Positions 36,409 to 48,858 of a stretch of DNA of 64,000 bases are shown here, piece by piece. The stretch's first letter is position 1. Each line of letters opens with the position of its first letter. The notes under the pieces were generated by a model. That model saw only the letters and a list, made by a program, of their open reading frames with translations. It was not told where the DNA came from and searched no databases. Source of the stretch: Ulota crispa (taxonomy: Eukaryota > Streptophyta > Bryopsida > Orthotrichales > Orthotrichaceae); the NCBI GenBank assembly GCA_963920765.1, contig OY987242.1, forward strand, positions 11,744,789 through 11,808,788, given 5' to 3'. A program made the translations under genes and the position numbers.

Positions 36409-37274
36409 TACCTGAAGGACTAAGAAGTACACTTTTGGCTTTGTGGATATTTGGGCATTGCCAAACATTTCCCCTGTAAATACTTGAGATACAATTGTGC
36501 AAAAAAAAAGATTGTATGTGCTCGTATTGAAATTCTTACTCCCCTCCCACACGGAGTTTGGAATTCAATGAATTTTTAGTGAGATATGGTATCATGTGTA
36601 ATTTGGGCGTCAATTTGGGCATCCTAAAAAATAGAAATAAAGGGATTGTGGAATTGTGTTGCCCACAACTTGTTCAAATGTACTTTATTATGGTTTGGTC
36701 AATGAGTAAAATTTGCAATCAACAATCCTTGGCTATATGTTTTTTTTATTTTTTGTTCAACAATGTTTTCTTTTGGCAAGTATTTCACATGATGTTTTAG
36801 GTTTACACTGCAAAAACATTGTAAGACTTATTACTATAAAAATCACTTCCATGAAATTTCTTTAGTGTATTGACTATTTCAAAAAAGTAGTTCCAATTTC
36901 TAACTTATTTGACTTTGTTTTAAGTATTGGATGGTCATGATATTTGTGAAGCATAGAGCCAACTTCATGCTTTAAAAGAAAATCAAATTGGGCAAGAAAC
37001 TCACAAATTGGAAGGTATCAATTTGAATGACCAAAAAAGATAATGACACCTTGGACAAGCTCCAAAAAGAAGTTTTAACTATATTTTGAGTATTATGATC
37101 TAATGATGTTTGCCCTTACAAAGTTTAATTAGAAGGTTGTACATAAGTAAAATACAAACTAGATCTTATATTTAGATTAGTGAGAAAGTTTCATAAATTT
37201 GATCCACTAATATTTTTATTGAGAGATGTCAATTCAAACCATTTGAACATGTGAACCTGCAAGAATTTTAGGGG
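36409..37274. mobile_element. Probable TTAA-type element, degraded copy
   Basis: TTAA (36405-36408) is followed by TACCTGAAGGACTAAG. The right end is GAATTTTAGGGG and then CTAA. The length of 866 bp fits the 0.9-kb class, but the ends agree only in part, so it is an old copy or a chance pairing. Confidence 0.4.
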
Positions 37275-37364
37275 CTAATAATGAAAAGTTTTTTCACAAT
37301 CATATAATAAGAACAGGTTTTCTACACCTATTGTACCAACGAGATGGTGTGACATCCCCATGCC

Positions 37365-38100
37365 ATCCCTCCCTCCCCTCCCCCATACCATCCCTCTCCC
37401 ATACCATCCCTCCCCCATACCATCCCTCCCCCATACCATCCCTCCCTCCTCCCCTCCCCCATGCCATCCCTCCCTCCTCCCCCCCACACCATCCCTCCCT
37501 CCTCCCCCCTACGCCATCCCTCCCTCCTCCTCCCCCATGCCATCCCTCCATCCCTCCCCCCATGCCATCCCTCCCTCCCTCCTCTCCCCCATGCCATCCC
37601 TCCCTCCCTCCTCTCCCCCATGCCATCCCTCCCTCCTCTCCCCCATGCCATCCCTCCCTCCCTCCTCTCCCCCATGCCATCCCTCCCTCCCTCCTCTCCC
37701 CCATGCCATCCCTCCCTCCCTCCTCTCCCCCATGCCATCCCTCCCTCCCTCCTCTCCCCCATGCCATCCCTCCCTCCCTCCTCTCCCCCATGCCATCCCT
37801 CCCTCCTCTCCCCCATGCCATCCCTCCCTCCCTCCTCTCCCCCATGCCATCCCTCCCTCCCTCCTCTCCCCCATGCCATCCCTCCTTCCCTCCTCTCCCC
37901 CATGCCATCCCTCCCTCCCTCCTCGCCCCCATGCCATCCCTCCCTCCCTCCCTCCCCCCCATGCCATCCATCCATCCCTCCCCCCCATGCCATCCCCCCC
38001 TCCCCCCATGCCATCCCCTCCTCCCCCCATGCCATCCCCCCCTCTCCCCATGCCATCCCTCCCTCTCCCATGCCATCTCCTCCCCCCCCCCTTCCCCCAT
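37365..38100 (+). repeat. 30-bp pyrimidine-rich minisatellite
   Basis: About 735 bp of tandem units, most of them CCCCATGCCATCCCTCCCTC plus CCTCCTCTCC (30 bp). The centre (37560-37930) is most regular, with some units shortened to 26 bp, and shorter derived units lie at both edges. The plus strand is almost purely C and T apart from one ATGCCA per unit. No stop codon occurs in most frames, so long false ORFs appear on both strands. These are not genes. Confidence 0.95.
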
Positions 38101-41100
38101 GTCATCCTAGTATGTGAAATCCCTATCCCAACCCCACTAAAATTCCAACCTAATCAAGCTTGACACCCCAATCTCAATCCCAACTTGAAATCCTGATCCC
38201 CATCCCAACCAATGAAACAAATTCAATTATAGGAACAATTAATCATCCAAACACTTTTCATCCAAATGATTGACCAAGATAGACATAAATGAAAATCATG
38301 TTCAATAATATTTATACTAGTGGATTTGTGCACCCGCCATTTCAACGAAAGGCTATTTGCTTACAATCTACCTTATTTTTGAACATTGGCTTTCCATCGT
38401 GCACTTGGTTCCCAAACAATTGAGTTTTTATGACAATTTCAAAGGTTTCAAATGAGAACTATGAATCACATAACCAAAAACAATATTATATGAAGACTAA
38501 TTTACTCCCTGCTGCCACACAATTTACATTTCATTGCTACTCTTCAAAACCCTAATTTACTCTACATTGCCCTACACGCCCGTTGTACCAATGGGTTCAT
38601 GCCCTCCATGGCCCCCATAGCATGACTTCCATGCTATCCCCATGCCATCTTGATGCCATCCTCTCATGCCACCCCATGCTCATAAAAAATATTGCATGGG
38701 ATAATATAAACTCAATTTCAATTTTAGATTCAAATCAATTTGCCACTTCATCTCCCTCCCCACCCCTTTATACGTGAATTTCAAATTCAAGTTTGAAAAG
38801 ATTCAATAGGGTCCACCAAAGATGTCATCTCACAGATAACGCCTATGTTCATCACTTTGCCCCTTGGCCCTCAATCAATCACAATTTTTTCACTTTGCCT
38901 CTTGGCCCTTGACCAATGGCAAATTTTTAAATTATACTTTGCTTGCAACTACCCAACTAATAGAAATAAGACTATTATAAAAATAAGATTTAGAGTTTAT
39001 GAAGCAAGATAACATCTTGCCTATGTGGCTTTAAAGTATGAGCTTCACATAAGACCCTCCATCCTATATCTTAAATCTATTCATGCCCATCCATACTTCT
39101 TTTTGCATCCATACTTCTTTTTGCATCCATACTTCTCTATATATACCTGTCTATCCATATTTGTCCACTTATACATGCATGCCATCTATTGTCTATTCAT
39201 ACTTCCCTAATTTGATATCAACCTTGAAAGTTTGCCACTTTATAAGTCACTAATGTGTCTTGCACACAATTTGTGTAATTTCACTTGCTTTTTTTAGTAT
39301 CTTTTAGCTATTTGTCTTGTTCTACTTGTTTCTACCTTCCTTTGTTTCCCTCCCTTTCCTCCTTTTCCTCTTCCTCTCCACCAAAATTCAAGTGACTTTT
39401 CACTTTCCCTTTCACTGATTTTTCCTCCCCTTCTCCCCATTCTAAGAGAGAATTTCAAATTTCTTGTGCTAATAGAGAATTTGAATTTTCTCATGATGAA
39501 AAAACATTTGATGCTTTATGATAGAGATTTGATCAACCAAAATCCCACGTTGTGAGAGATATGCCAATCAAAATTTGCCCCATTTAGAATTGTAAACATA
39601 TAAAAGTTTTTCAAAATCACCTATCTTACCTCTCACCTCTTTTGGATTTGGTCTCTCAGAATTCCCTCTAATTTTTCATCCTTCCTATTCAAAATCCAGT
39701 TAGTTATTTGACCATTTCCAACAATTCACTTCTTGTTTGAAGTTGATTCTCTTTGATCCATTTTTCCATCTGTATGTTTTATATGAAAAAGAAAGCTATT
39801 GATGCTTGGATCCACCTTTGAAGTAAATTTTCCCTTTGAGTTAGACATCTCCAATTGAATATGGAAATTGAAAAATAACTACAGTTTAGTACATGGGTTT
39901 AGATAGTGATTTGCTTTTGTATTGAATTCGTGCAACAAGATTCTACAGAAGTTTTCAACCAATTGCAAGTGTTTTAGTTAGTAAGATAAAAAAACGCCAA
40001 CATTTATAATGACAAAATATCAATCGTTATTCTCTACATATGGAACGCAAGCATTGTTAGCCGTTTTTTCAAAGACCACTTCCTAACATGGGTCTGTGTA
40101 TCTGAGCTGTGTATCTGAGTGCATAGTGAAGGCATGCGCAAAAAATCAATTAGAATCATGTAACTTACATATCAAACAAATTAATACAAAAGGAAAAAGG
40201 GGTACACATGCCATTTGGTCAAAATTGAAAGGGATACATGTGTCACTATATTAGTGGTTCAAAAATGGGATTAGTGTTTGGGACCCATCAATGTCATATT
40301 TGTATTTGTGTGAAATTAATTTGACTTACAAACGATAAGGGACATTTGAAATCTTATTTCTTTTATTCTTAACTAAGTTGGATGGTTGGCCTCTGGTTGC
40401 TTTTTTTGTTTTGTTTTTTAATCTCTTGAGTTGGGTGGTTAGACTTTTTCAAGGGATAGTTAGTTATATAGTGGATCCAACTAATACTATATTTATCTCG
40501 GGGAGGTGACTCTCCAATTTTTAATAAACTACGTGAGATAAAAAATAGAGTCAATATTATTCATTGGAGGTAAATTTTATATTTTTGTTAGAAATATCAT
40601 AGTACCAAAAATATGTCTATTACTTCATTATATGTAATATAGGGTGGTGAATAATGCCTTCATTTTAGAATTCCATAGAAAAAAATAGGGTAGGAAACAT
40701 AGGATCCTCTAGAAAGTGTTTAGTAGGATGAGTTTGATTATTATTGTTTGACGAGTTTGAATGAAAAATTAATAATGTTATGTCCAAGTTTTGAAAAGAA
40801 TGGAGGGAAATTTGTTCAAAATTACTTCGACATTTAGGCTGGAGTGTGCAAGCTTGTGTGTGATGTGGGATTGTGATAGTTTCTTTGCTTAAGCTTACGT
40901 GTGGTGGGGAACTATAATTGGTTGTTTGCATAAAATTGTGTGTGGTGTAGGACTAATTGGTTGTTTGGTTTAGCTTCATGTTCTTTGCTGCGTTTTCTCA
41001 TTCAAATTGTTATTTTTGTAATTCAGATGCTTGTAAGGGCCAAAATCTTTTATAAACCCATTGTATACACATAATTTTTTCTTATGATACTTTTGTGTTT

Positions 41101-41916
41101 GTAAAAAAAATAGGGTCTAAAAAATTATGTCATATATCCATTTAGAAATAAGCATAGGGTACACTAAAATACACTAAAGTAACTTTTTATGTAAAGAAAA
41201 GGAGGAAAAAATTACCTTAAAAAATCTAAATATCCCCCATTATTGCAGGTGGTATCCAATTGTAAAAGGGTGTGACCCCCAAGATCTTTATTCAATTGAG
41301 ACAATCTTAGCATTTTGGGATTGTTGAAAATCAAGTTCAAGGTTTGCAAATCATGATATAAAGTTTCTTAATTGCATTGTGTATGTGTTGATTTCTTGGG
41401 GATGTGTGAATTTGTTAGTTAAATTTCCATATACTAACTTGTACAAACACAATCAACGATAATAGTGGCAAATTGGCAATTGGCATCGAGTATGAATGAA
41501 GTTGAATTTCATATTTGAAACTTGCAGATTTTCCAATTGAGTGAGCATGTTTGGCATTGCCGACAAAAACCCCATAGAGTTTCCAAATCCAAATTTCATA
41601 TGAAATGGTGCACCTTCAATGTTTAAACCCACCTTTTGATCTCCCTTTCTTTTCCAAATAAACAAGTTCTGGCAAAACCCGTTAACTGATCAAATGCCAT
41701 TGTTTCACTTACATTAGGAACATATCATTATAATGGTGACTAAAATTTTGTGCTTTTGCACTACAGAAAATTTATAATCACCTGATAGTTCAACCCGAAA
41801 AATAAATGGGTGGGTAGCATGTGTAGTTCTTGCCCTTTCAAATTAGAACAAGTTAAGACTGAAAAGGATACCAAAAATGAGATCTTCAATTTTTCGATTT
41901 TTTTTTCTTCCAACGC
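38101..41916. other. Long AT-rich gene-free stretch
   Basis: No coding sequence was recognised and the longest open frames are under 90 codons without resemblance. A pyrimidine-rich segment lies at about 39330-39440. A scattered CATGCCATCC-like phrase near 38600-38670 may be a remnant of the neighbouring minisatellite. Confidence 0.45.
39091..39137 (+). repeat. 18-bp tandem repeat
   Basis: CCATACTTCTTTTTGCAT occurs twice in full (39091-39108, 39109-39126), followed by a partial third copy. Confidence 0.85.
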
Positions 41917-42488
41917 TGAACACCCATAAGCGTCAGTGTCCCCATAATTGTCACCTCTAAAATTTCAGAAAACTTGTGGAAGTGAATAGATGTAATAACA
42001 AAGATGTATAACATGTGAACATGAAATCTTAAAAGTGGTTATGGGTGCAATTGCAGTTTGCTTTATAAAAATTCACAGCTTATTCTCACAATATCCAAAT
42101 AATACATTCAAAAGTGCAAACTTTTTTTTTTTTCTGTTCCTAATAGAATGCCATATTCATTAAAATGGGAAATTTCCATTGAATTGAGAGGTAATTGAAA
42201 GGAAATTCAACAAAAGGTTTTATTTCAATTTAGCTCAAGTTGAGCTAAATTGCAATAAAACCTTTCAAAATTGACCTAAAATTAGAAGGTTTTATGTCAA
42301 TTGAAAACTCTACTTTTAATGGAAATTTCCAATTCAAGTCGAGAATCAACTTGGTTATTTTGAGAGGTGCCCAATCTTCCATTTTAATGAATATGGTGTT
42401 AATTAGGATCTTATAATTTGCTAGTTGTTTATTTATGGTCATCATGTTCAAAACCCTTAGTTTGATGTATATGGGTGCTTCTACCTTA
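41917..42488. mobile_element. MITE family E, copy 2, interrupted by a family C MITE
   Basis: The left end AACACCCATAAGCGTC (near 41928) and the right end TATGGGTGCTTCTACCTTA (to 42485) match, inverted, the intronic MITE at 33007-33327. The block TTGAACATGATGAC is among the shared phrases. The 255-bp insertion at 42146-42400 accounts for the extra length. Confidence 0.7.
42146..42400. mobile_element. 255-bp MITE, family C copy 1
   Basis: It starts AATGCCATATTCATTAAAAT and ends ATTTTAATGAATATGGTGTT. A central palindrome around AGCTCAAGTTGAGCT recurs in the copy at 60694-60923. The ends are nearly the same as family B ends, so the two are related by their termini. Confidence 0.75.
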
Positions 42489-42610
42489 TGTGAACTTATT
42501 CAAAGTGTTGCACAAATCATATGAATCATGAATGCATTGGAATCTTCTAGAATCTACTAAAAAAGCTACTGATCAGTGAGCAAAAATTTGTAAAGGCTAC
42601 ATGAGCTTAA

Positions 42611-43554
42611 CCCCTCATCGCCTAAGGCCCAAAGAGGGTTTAGGGCTTCTTTGTTGTTCAAGTGTTGTAAGTCTCAATGCTAGTGGAGTATGAAAATCTC
42701 AACCATACAATTTTGTAGTGTGCATGCTGTAAATGATGTGGATCTAATTTGGGATCATTTGACTGCATAGATTGGAAGATTATAATGTTCTAGTGCTGAA
42801 AAAAGATGCTGAAATTTCCTAAAAACACATTTGGAGGTGAAATTTGATTCCTAGACCTACTCAAATGAAAAAAAGTTAGAATGCCAAGTGATTCAAACCA
42901 CTATATACTCATTTTGTGTGCAAAATTGTTTGAAATGTCAAAAAAAAATGAAAAAAGTAGCAAAAAACCACATCTATGGCTAAACCTCTCTCAACTAAAA
43001 TGCTTCTCATTCACTCATAAGTTCATAACTTCTTGGATTGATATGAAATGTTAACCACATGAACTAGACTAGTAAATGCAACTTTTCTAATAACAAATAT
43101 TGAAAAAAAAGTTCCTATGAAGAAGTTGTAAGCCACCAAAGTTCACTATACTACAAAAATGTGTGGATTTTGAACTTTGAGTTGCTCCCAAACACTCAAG
43201 AAAACTTGGATTGATATGAAAATTTTGTCACAATTACTAGACTTTAAGGGAAACAAAACACAACAAATTTTGTTGAAAAAAAACATTTGATGAAAAAGAT
43301 ACAAGCCCTCAAAATTTCAGCCATCACAATTTAGTGTGGTGGACTCAAATTGACCCTATGAACTTTGAATGACTTTCACAAACTCCATATATATTAAATT
43401 GATCTGAAAATTTATCCATAGAAATTAGACTCGTATGCACAACTTTGCCAACAAATTTTACTAAATTTGGATAATCAGCGCAAAAGTTACAACAATTCTA
43501 GTAGCAACAATGGATTTCTAGAGGACGAAAATCATCCCGTTAGGCGATGAGGGG
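42611..43554. mobile_element. TTAA-flanked TIR element with a different TIR, copy T8
   Basis: TTAA (42607-42610) is followed by CCCCTCATCGCCTAAGG. The right end is CGTTAGGCGATGAGGGG and then TTAA (43555-43558). The length is 944 bp. The TIR shares only CCCCT with the CCCCTAAAGGACCA family, but size and target are the same. The interior has no coding capacity. Confidence 0.85.
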
Positions 43555-43939
43555 TTAACCTTCCCACCTGCCGTGCGTTCGGCTAATATGATGAGATGTG
43601 TGCCCACGTGGCAAAGCTGGTAGAACTACCCTCAACAACCCTTTTTTCACGTTTCAGAGAGTTCTAGAACGTCCGAAGTAAAAATATCACGATGAAGCCA
43701 AGTAATTAAACAAACAAGTATATTCTGGATAAAATAATCAGTCAGCTACCCTAAAGATTGCATTTGGGTTACCTTAATAATTAGGTTACCTTATCTTAAA
43801 AAGTTACCTCATGATTCATTGTTTGAGTATATGAAGATGCAAATATATAAGGATTTCACATGGGTTACAACTTAGACGCCACTATTTTGTTTCTTAGCAA
43901 GTTTGTTGTTATTGTCATGCTCTTAAAATTTTGTTTAAA

Positions 43940-45283
43940 GTAGGAACACCCCTCACTATTGTTGTCCCCATCCCTAACACCTACTAGTTTTTGTGATGTC
44001 AATCACTGACAATTACAAAAAAATAGTTATGGGTGACAAAGTGATGGTTATGGGTACTTGGCATGACAATTTTGAGTGCCCCATCTCACTATTTATCCCC
44101 TAAAGGACCAGGTGGATGTTCAACACCCACTTGAGAACTTGGGTAAGGTCATATGGAGTTAATTTTTATTGGATGTTCTCAAAATTGTTGCACAAGGTGC
44201 AAATATGTATCCTCCACGTGGAATTATAAAATTTTCCCCAATCGGATGCCCCCAATTCAAAAGGTATGTTGCTCAAAAGAAATTGGACAGCTTGGGCATC
44301 TTTGGAGAATATTATGCTAAAACTCTCATCAACTTTTGATATTTTGGCAAGTGTGTAATCAAAAAAACATGGTGTTCAATTGTCAAAAAAAAAAAAAAGC
44401 TCTCACATCAGAGTTTGAAGGGAGGCAAACTTTATTAACTATATTGGGGCAATTTCAAGAAAAAAAATCCTCTAACTTTAGGGCCAATTATCTTTCAATT
44501 TATAATTCCAAAACTTTTGAATTTTTTTTTCACATATTCCAAGTGTTTATCTCTAAATTTTCGCTGTTCAGATTTCAAATAAATGCCTTCCTCATTGCAC
44601 AAGAAATTATGAAAGAATGACTAATGTATTGCCAATTCACTTCATCTCCTTACATTCCGCAGTGATTTAGAATAAGCTAGATTCTAGAATTATTGCATCT
44701 GAACATTTTCATGAGTGAACCTAACATCAAATACTTGTGAATGGTCAAAAAGCTCATTCTCATGTAGAGCAAAGATTTTATTCTAGGAAGGCTCAAAGTT
44801 TGCTGACCTTGTTTTGGAGGCATGAAAAAAAGTTTTTCTCACTTCAAACATTATAATCTTACAATCTGCTCTGTCAAATGGGCAAAATATTTTTGCACAT
44901 ATTCATTTATCTATTTTACACTTTTGTACAGTTGAAATTGAGAAAAAGAAGTTTTTATTTTCAATTTTTTGCATTGCACAAAAAGTTGGCAGTTTTTGAG
45001 AATTTTTCTCAAAAAACACCCTTGGTCCTTTAGGGGTTAAGAACACCTCAAGTTAGTATTATGACCATATGAGCGCACTAAAGACATCTCCTACACACAA
45101 CTATACAATTTTAGTGATTTAGGACTTTGAAATTTTTTTGTGAAAAAATGCTTAAAATTAGAACTTTCAAATTAATGCCAATATTTTTTATTCTCTCTGG
45201 CTAACCTAGAAATATTCATGCTTATCTAACCGGGCTTTATGTCCTAAACTCTTTAAACTCACGCATATGGGTGCTGCTACCTT
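43940..45283. mobile_element. Element related to family E ends and to the palindrome, split by T6
   Basis: The outer ends GTAGGAACACCC and GGGTGCTGCTACCTTATT are inverted partners and resemble family E ends. The internal arms (44000-44096 and 45037-45200) match the right arm of the palindrome at 28.2-28.45 kb, including GGGTGACAAAGTGATGG and ACTATACAATTTTAGTGATT. Confidence 0.65.
44097..45036. mobile_element. TTAA-flanked TIR element, copy T6
   Basis: TTAT (44093-44096, one base off TTAA) is followed by CCCCTAAAGGACCAGG. The right end is TTGGTCCTTTAGGGG and then TTAA (45037-45040). The length is 940 bp. The flanks TCTCACTATT and GAACACCTCAAGTTAGT match the uninterrupted palindrome arm at about 28267-28298, which reads CTCACTATTTAAGAACTCC, so the original site was a single TTAA. 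Confidence 0.85.
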
Positions 45284-45427
45284 ATTGCTAAAATTTGCAA
45301 TAGTGTAAAATGTTGAGAAATTAGTGTAGGGTAACCCAAATGCAACCTTCATCAGTGTACATATTATATTAGTTTCTTCTAAATATGACAAAGTCATTTA
45401 GTGCTCATTAGAAAGGGAGTTAATTAG

Positions 45428-45749
45428 TCCATGAAAAATTTCATGGATATCCCTGAAGTTTGCAATAATTTCATAGATACCCTTGCTTTTTCAGAAATTT
45501 CACAAATACCCTTGAACCAAAATTTTCAAGCGTTTTTTTGTTGTGCATGGCACTTCTCTTCTTCCTTTATGGACACACATAACAAGAAAGAAATAATGTG
45601 CACACAAAGGAAAAAGGGAAGTGGCATACACAACAAAAAAATGCTTGAAAATTTTGGTCCAAAGGTATCTGTGAAATTTCTGAAAAAGCAGGGTACCTAT
45701 GAAATTATTGCAAACTTCAGCGGTTCAAGGGTATTCATGAAATTTTCCC
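45428..45749. mobile_element. MITE family H, copy 3
   Basis: The left end AAATTTCATGGATATCCCTG is matched by the inverted GGGTATTCATGAAATTTTCC. AAGTTTGCAATAATTTCATA is matched by TATGAAATTATTGCAAAC. The length is about 320 bp. Confidence 0.75.
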
Positions 45750-45913
45750 ATTAGTTAATACAATCCTCGCGGTTTGGCCCATTTGTAAGGACATTTTATT
45801 TCACTCATGCAATTTGGCACTATAATGCTTTTGGAAAAAACCGGATTGACCCCAATAAACCTTGAGAATTATCTGGGAGAATAAAAGGGTTTGCAATAGT
45901 ATTTGAGGGCAGG

Positions 45914-46244
45914 TTAGAGCGTCTCCTGTAACCTGCCAAATGTCCAGTCTCGTTTAAATCTGGATGAAAAGCAATTAATTCTAGAGGTGTCAGTCTCTAC
46001 ATTTATCTTCCCCTTTCAAATAAGCTATATTTGAAAGGGGCCTCTAAACCCTCTACAAGTTTTATTTTTTGATGATCATAACTTATTTTATTACTTTTGG
46101 AAGTTCTTTGACTTGTGGTTAGTTGGCACTATACTTGACAAGTTGCACTGCTAGGGATACAAGTGGCCTCTCCCTCTAAAACAAATAGAGAGGAATTGGA
46201 GGGACTTGGATGTTTGGCGGGTGGCAGGAGAATGATGCTCTTAG
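45914..46244. mobile_element. MITE family L, copy 1
   Basis: The left end TTAGAGCGTCTCCTGTAACC and TGCCAAATGTCC are matched by the inverted GGATGTTTGGCGGGTGGCAG and GATGCTCTTAG. The length is about 330 bp. Confidence 0.65.
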
Positions 46245-47692
46245 TGAGTTTTGTCACCTAGTATCCCCATTTCCATCTTCAACCAAATTTTCACGAGTCC
46301 ACACCTAAAATTCCCTACTTTTGTGCTATATAACTAGACAAGTTTAGGAAAGTTGGCTGATTTGTCATCTTATACGGGTGAGAGTACACTAGAGGTATAC
46401 CACTTTGGGTGTCACAACCCAAAAATGGAGGTAAGCATGATTTTGTATTTGAAATTGCTCAAAGTTTTAAGGGTTTTTTTAGATATATATATTTTTGTTT
46501 TCCTATTAACTATATGAGTTAAGTACATAGGATCATAATTAAAATTGTTAACGAAAGCATTTTAAGTTTTTAAATTTGTACTTTTGTAGACCACTATTAA
46601 AATGTCACAAAACTAGAAAAGTACTAGAAAATTATGGAAAAGTACAAAAATTTTGGACTTAGAGAAATTATATTCTTCCACCACCCTTACTTCACAAGAG
46701 ACATCCATGGCTCTTCTATTTAAATCTACATTCAAATTTCTAAAAACATCACAAATTTTTCAAATATCTACAAAAATAATCTGATTTTTTGCTGATTTTT
46801 TGGCAATGGATGATTTTGTGAAAAAGTATGTTTTCCTTAATTGTGTTTAAGATTCCAAATGATTGCAACTAGGTCTAGAATAGCTCAAAAAGAAATTCCA
46901 AAAAAATGCTTTTCACAAAATTTATTCAATATTTTAGTGTATTTGATGTGTTTTTGTACACTAAATATAGTAAAAATTGTGCCAAAAGTGGTACACCTCT
47001 AATGTACTTTCACCCATACAATGAAACCTCCCATAATGCAAATTCCCTATTTGAAAAAGTGATTGTAGTTCTTAAATTGCATACTCCCTATGTGCATAAA
47101 GTGTGGTCCAATAACCATGAATAGAGTTATTTTTGTCTGAGTGGGACCACTTGCAAAGTACGTCTATAATCCCATTGGTGACTCATTTTATGAATTATTT
47201 TTAATAGAAGGCAATCAACTACAAGTGAATTTTTTAAATGTGCCACTTATCAATTATGCAACATGCGTATGTTGAAATAAATGCCTTATGGCATTTGAAC
47301 CTCTTTGTGTGCATATTACTAGAACACACCCCCATTGTTCCCTTTCACTGTATTTTCAAAGATCAATTGGTTTTTAGCATATTCACACGCTAACAATACA
47401 GTAACAGTGGTCGGCGAAGGCGATTGGCTCGTAAACAAGAACGTTTCGACCATTGAAGTGTTCGTTGAGAGACGGGGGCAGCCATAGGGACCCTAGCACG
47501 TTGTTGGTTGTCGAACAAAATAACAAGGGTTGGAAACTTGTAAAACGAAAACGAGGTGGTTGCTACTGGCAGTCAGTGCAATGGACCGCCAGTCGGTAAA
47601 TTCAGTTACTGCTCCAAGAGTGCGCTGAACCAGCAGCGACCATCAGAAAGTGACTTGGGAAATATTTCAGCGCAGCTGTGGGGATGACAGCC
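46245..47692. other. Intergenic, with GC-richer end
   Basis: AT-rich to about 47390. From 47395 to 47690 it is GC-richer with CG dinucleotides and short frames, unrecognised. It abuts the family L element beginning at 47693 and may be a captured gene fragment. Confidence 0.35.
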
Positions 47693-48858
47693 TTAGAGCA
47701 TCTCTTGTCACCAGTCAAATGAAGCCCTTGGAAATTAGGTTTGGAGGGGATGGGAGTAGCAAGTAGTAGAACATGGTGTGAAGATCTCCTATAGCTGAGA
47801 CGGTTTCAAGTCCTGCACTTGAGTTACAATAAATTGCATTAGTATAATTGACTACATAGTAATTTCGCAACGTGAACAATGCTTGGCAGGGACCGTGAAG
47901 GAGGCCTGGAGAAAGCTCGAATTTGAAAGGAAGGGTCTCTCAACTTGAAGGCCCCGCGCCTGCGTAAGGATAAGTAGAGTGTTGTTGGGGACTAGGTGAT
48001 GACACAATCAGTTGGGTACCCCTAAAAGGGCCTGTTGGACCTCTGAACAAGACTATTATTTCACTTGCACTAGTGACTCTTGATTACTTTTGTTTAGTGA
48101 AAAAATTGAACTTGCAAGTGATGAGACATTTTTCTTAAACTTTCCTTACGTTAAGACATTCATTTAGAAAGTGTTCCCTCCATCAAATGGACTTTCTTGA
48201 TTTTTTTCACACCATAAAAGTGATTAGAACCCAAATGTCCTGATCATGACTTTTTTTGACTTGTAATTTGTAATGGCTCCCTAAAATGAATTATTAACAT
48301 TTTGATAATTTTGACCACATGTGCACCTAGAAACAAGTATATGTGCATGCTTTTGCTACTTTATAAAAAAATCACATATTTTTAATGTTCTTTCTTGGAC
48401 ATAGGAAAACTCACATGAAATTGTCCCTCAAAGAATTCATAACAACTAATTTTAATAATGTACGGATTAATACACTTTAAATTCATGGACCATAGAAGCT
48501 TGCACAACTATAAATGCACTAACCTAATTTTCTACTAACCAAATTTGTAGTCTAGATGAATCCTTTACTTCATGTTTATGAAATGAGACAATTCCGGAAC
48601 TTCTCATAAAATCACGCATTTGGACATTATAACATTCATCTAATCTACAAGTATAAGCAACTTCTTGCCAAAAAATAAACAACAAAGCACTATCTAGTAA
48701 GATGTAATAAATAACAAAAGTATATTGGGTATGGCCAAATTAGGCCTAAGCAGTTCTTTCTTGTTATCCCGATCGTGCCATCACCTAAATTAAAACAAGG
48801 AAGCCGTTACGGCTTGGGAGCGCATGGCTCCAATGGCGGGTGGTAGGAGATGCTCTTA
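47693..48858. mobile_element. TIR element, family L copy 2, carrying a nested family N element
   Basis: The left end TTAGAGCATCTCTTGTCACC is matched by the inverted GGCGGGTGGTAGGAGATGCT and CTTAA at the right. Removing the family N element (48001-48780) leaves about 390 bp, close to family L copy 1. Confidence 0.6.
48001..48780. mobile_element. 0.8-kb TIR element, family N copy 2 (inverted)
   Basis: The left end GACACAATCAGTTGGGTACC and right end GTTATCCCGATCGTGCC correspond to the reversed ends of the copy at 30898-31701, with long interior matches. Confidence 0.65.

Larger units (their letters stand above)
43747..45357. mobile_element. MITE family G, copy 3, split by a nested insertion
   Basis: The left part (43747-43939: AGATTGCATTTGGGTTACC, AATTAGGTTACCTTATCTTA) and the right part (45284-45357: AATGTTGAGAAATTAGTGTA, AACCCAAATGCAACCTTC) join into one family G element when 43940-45283 is removed. 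Confidence 0.65.

Noticed and set aside
37300-38163. Several long overlapping ORFs (200-267 codons) on both strands
   Set aside because: They are a by-product of the 30-bp minisatellite, which lacks stop codons in most frames. The proteins are only iterated HAIPPS- or GMGERRE-like strings.
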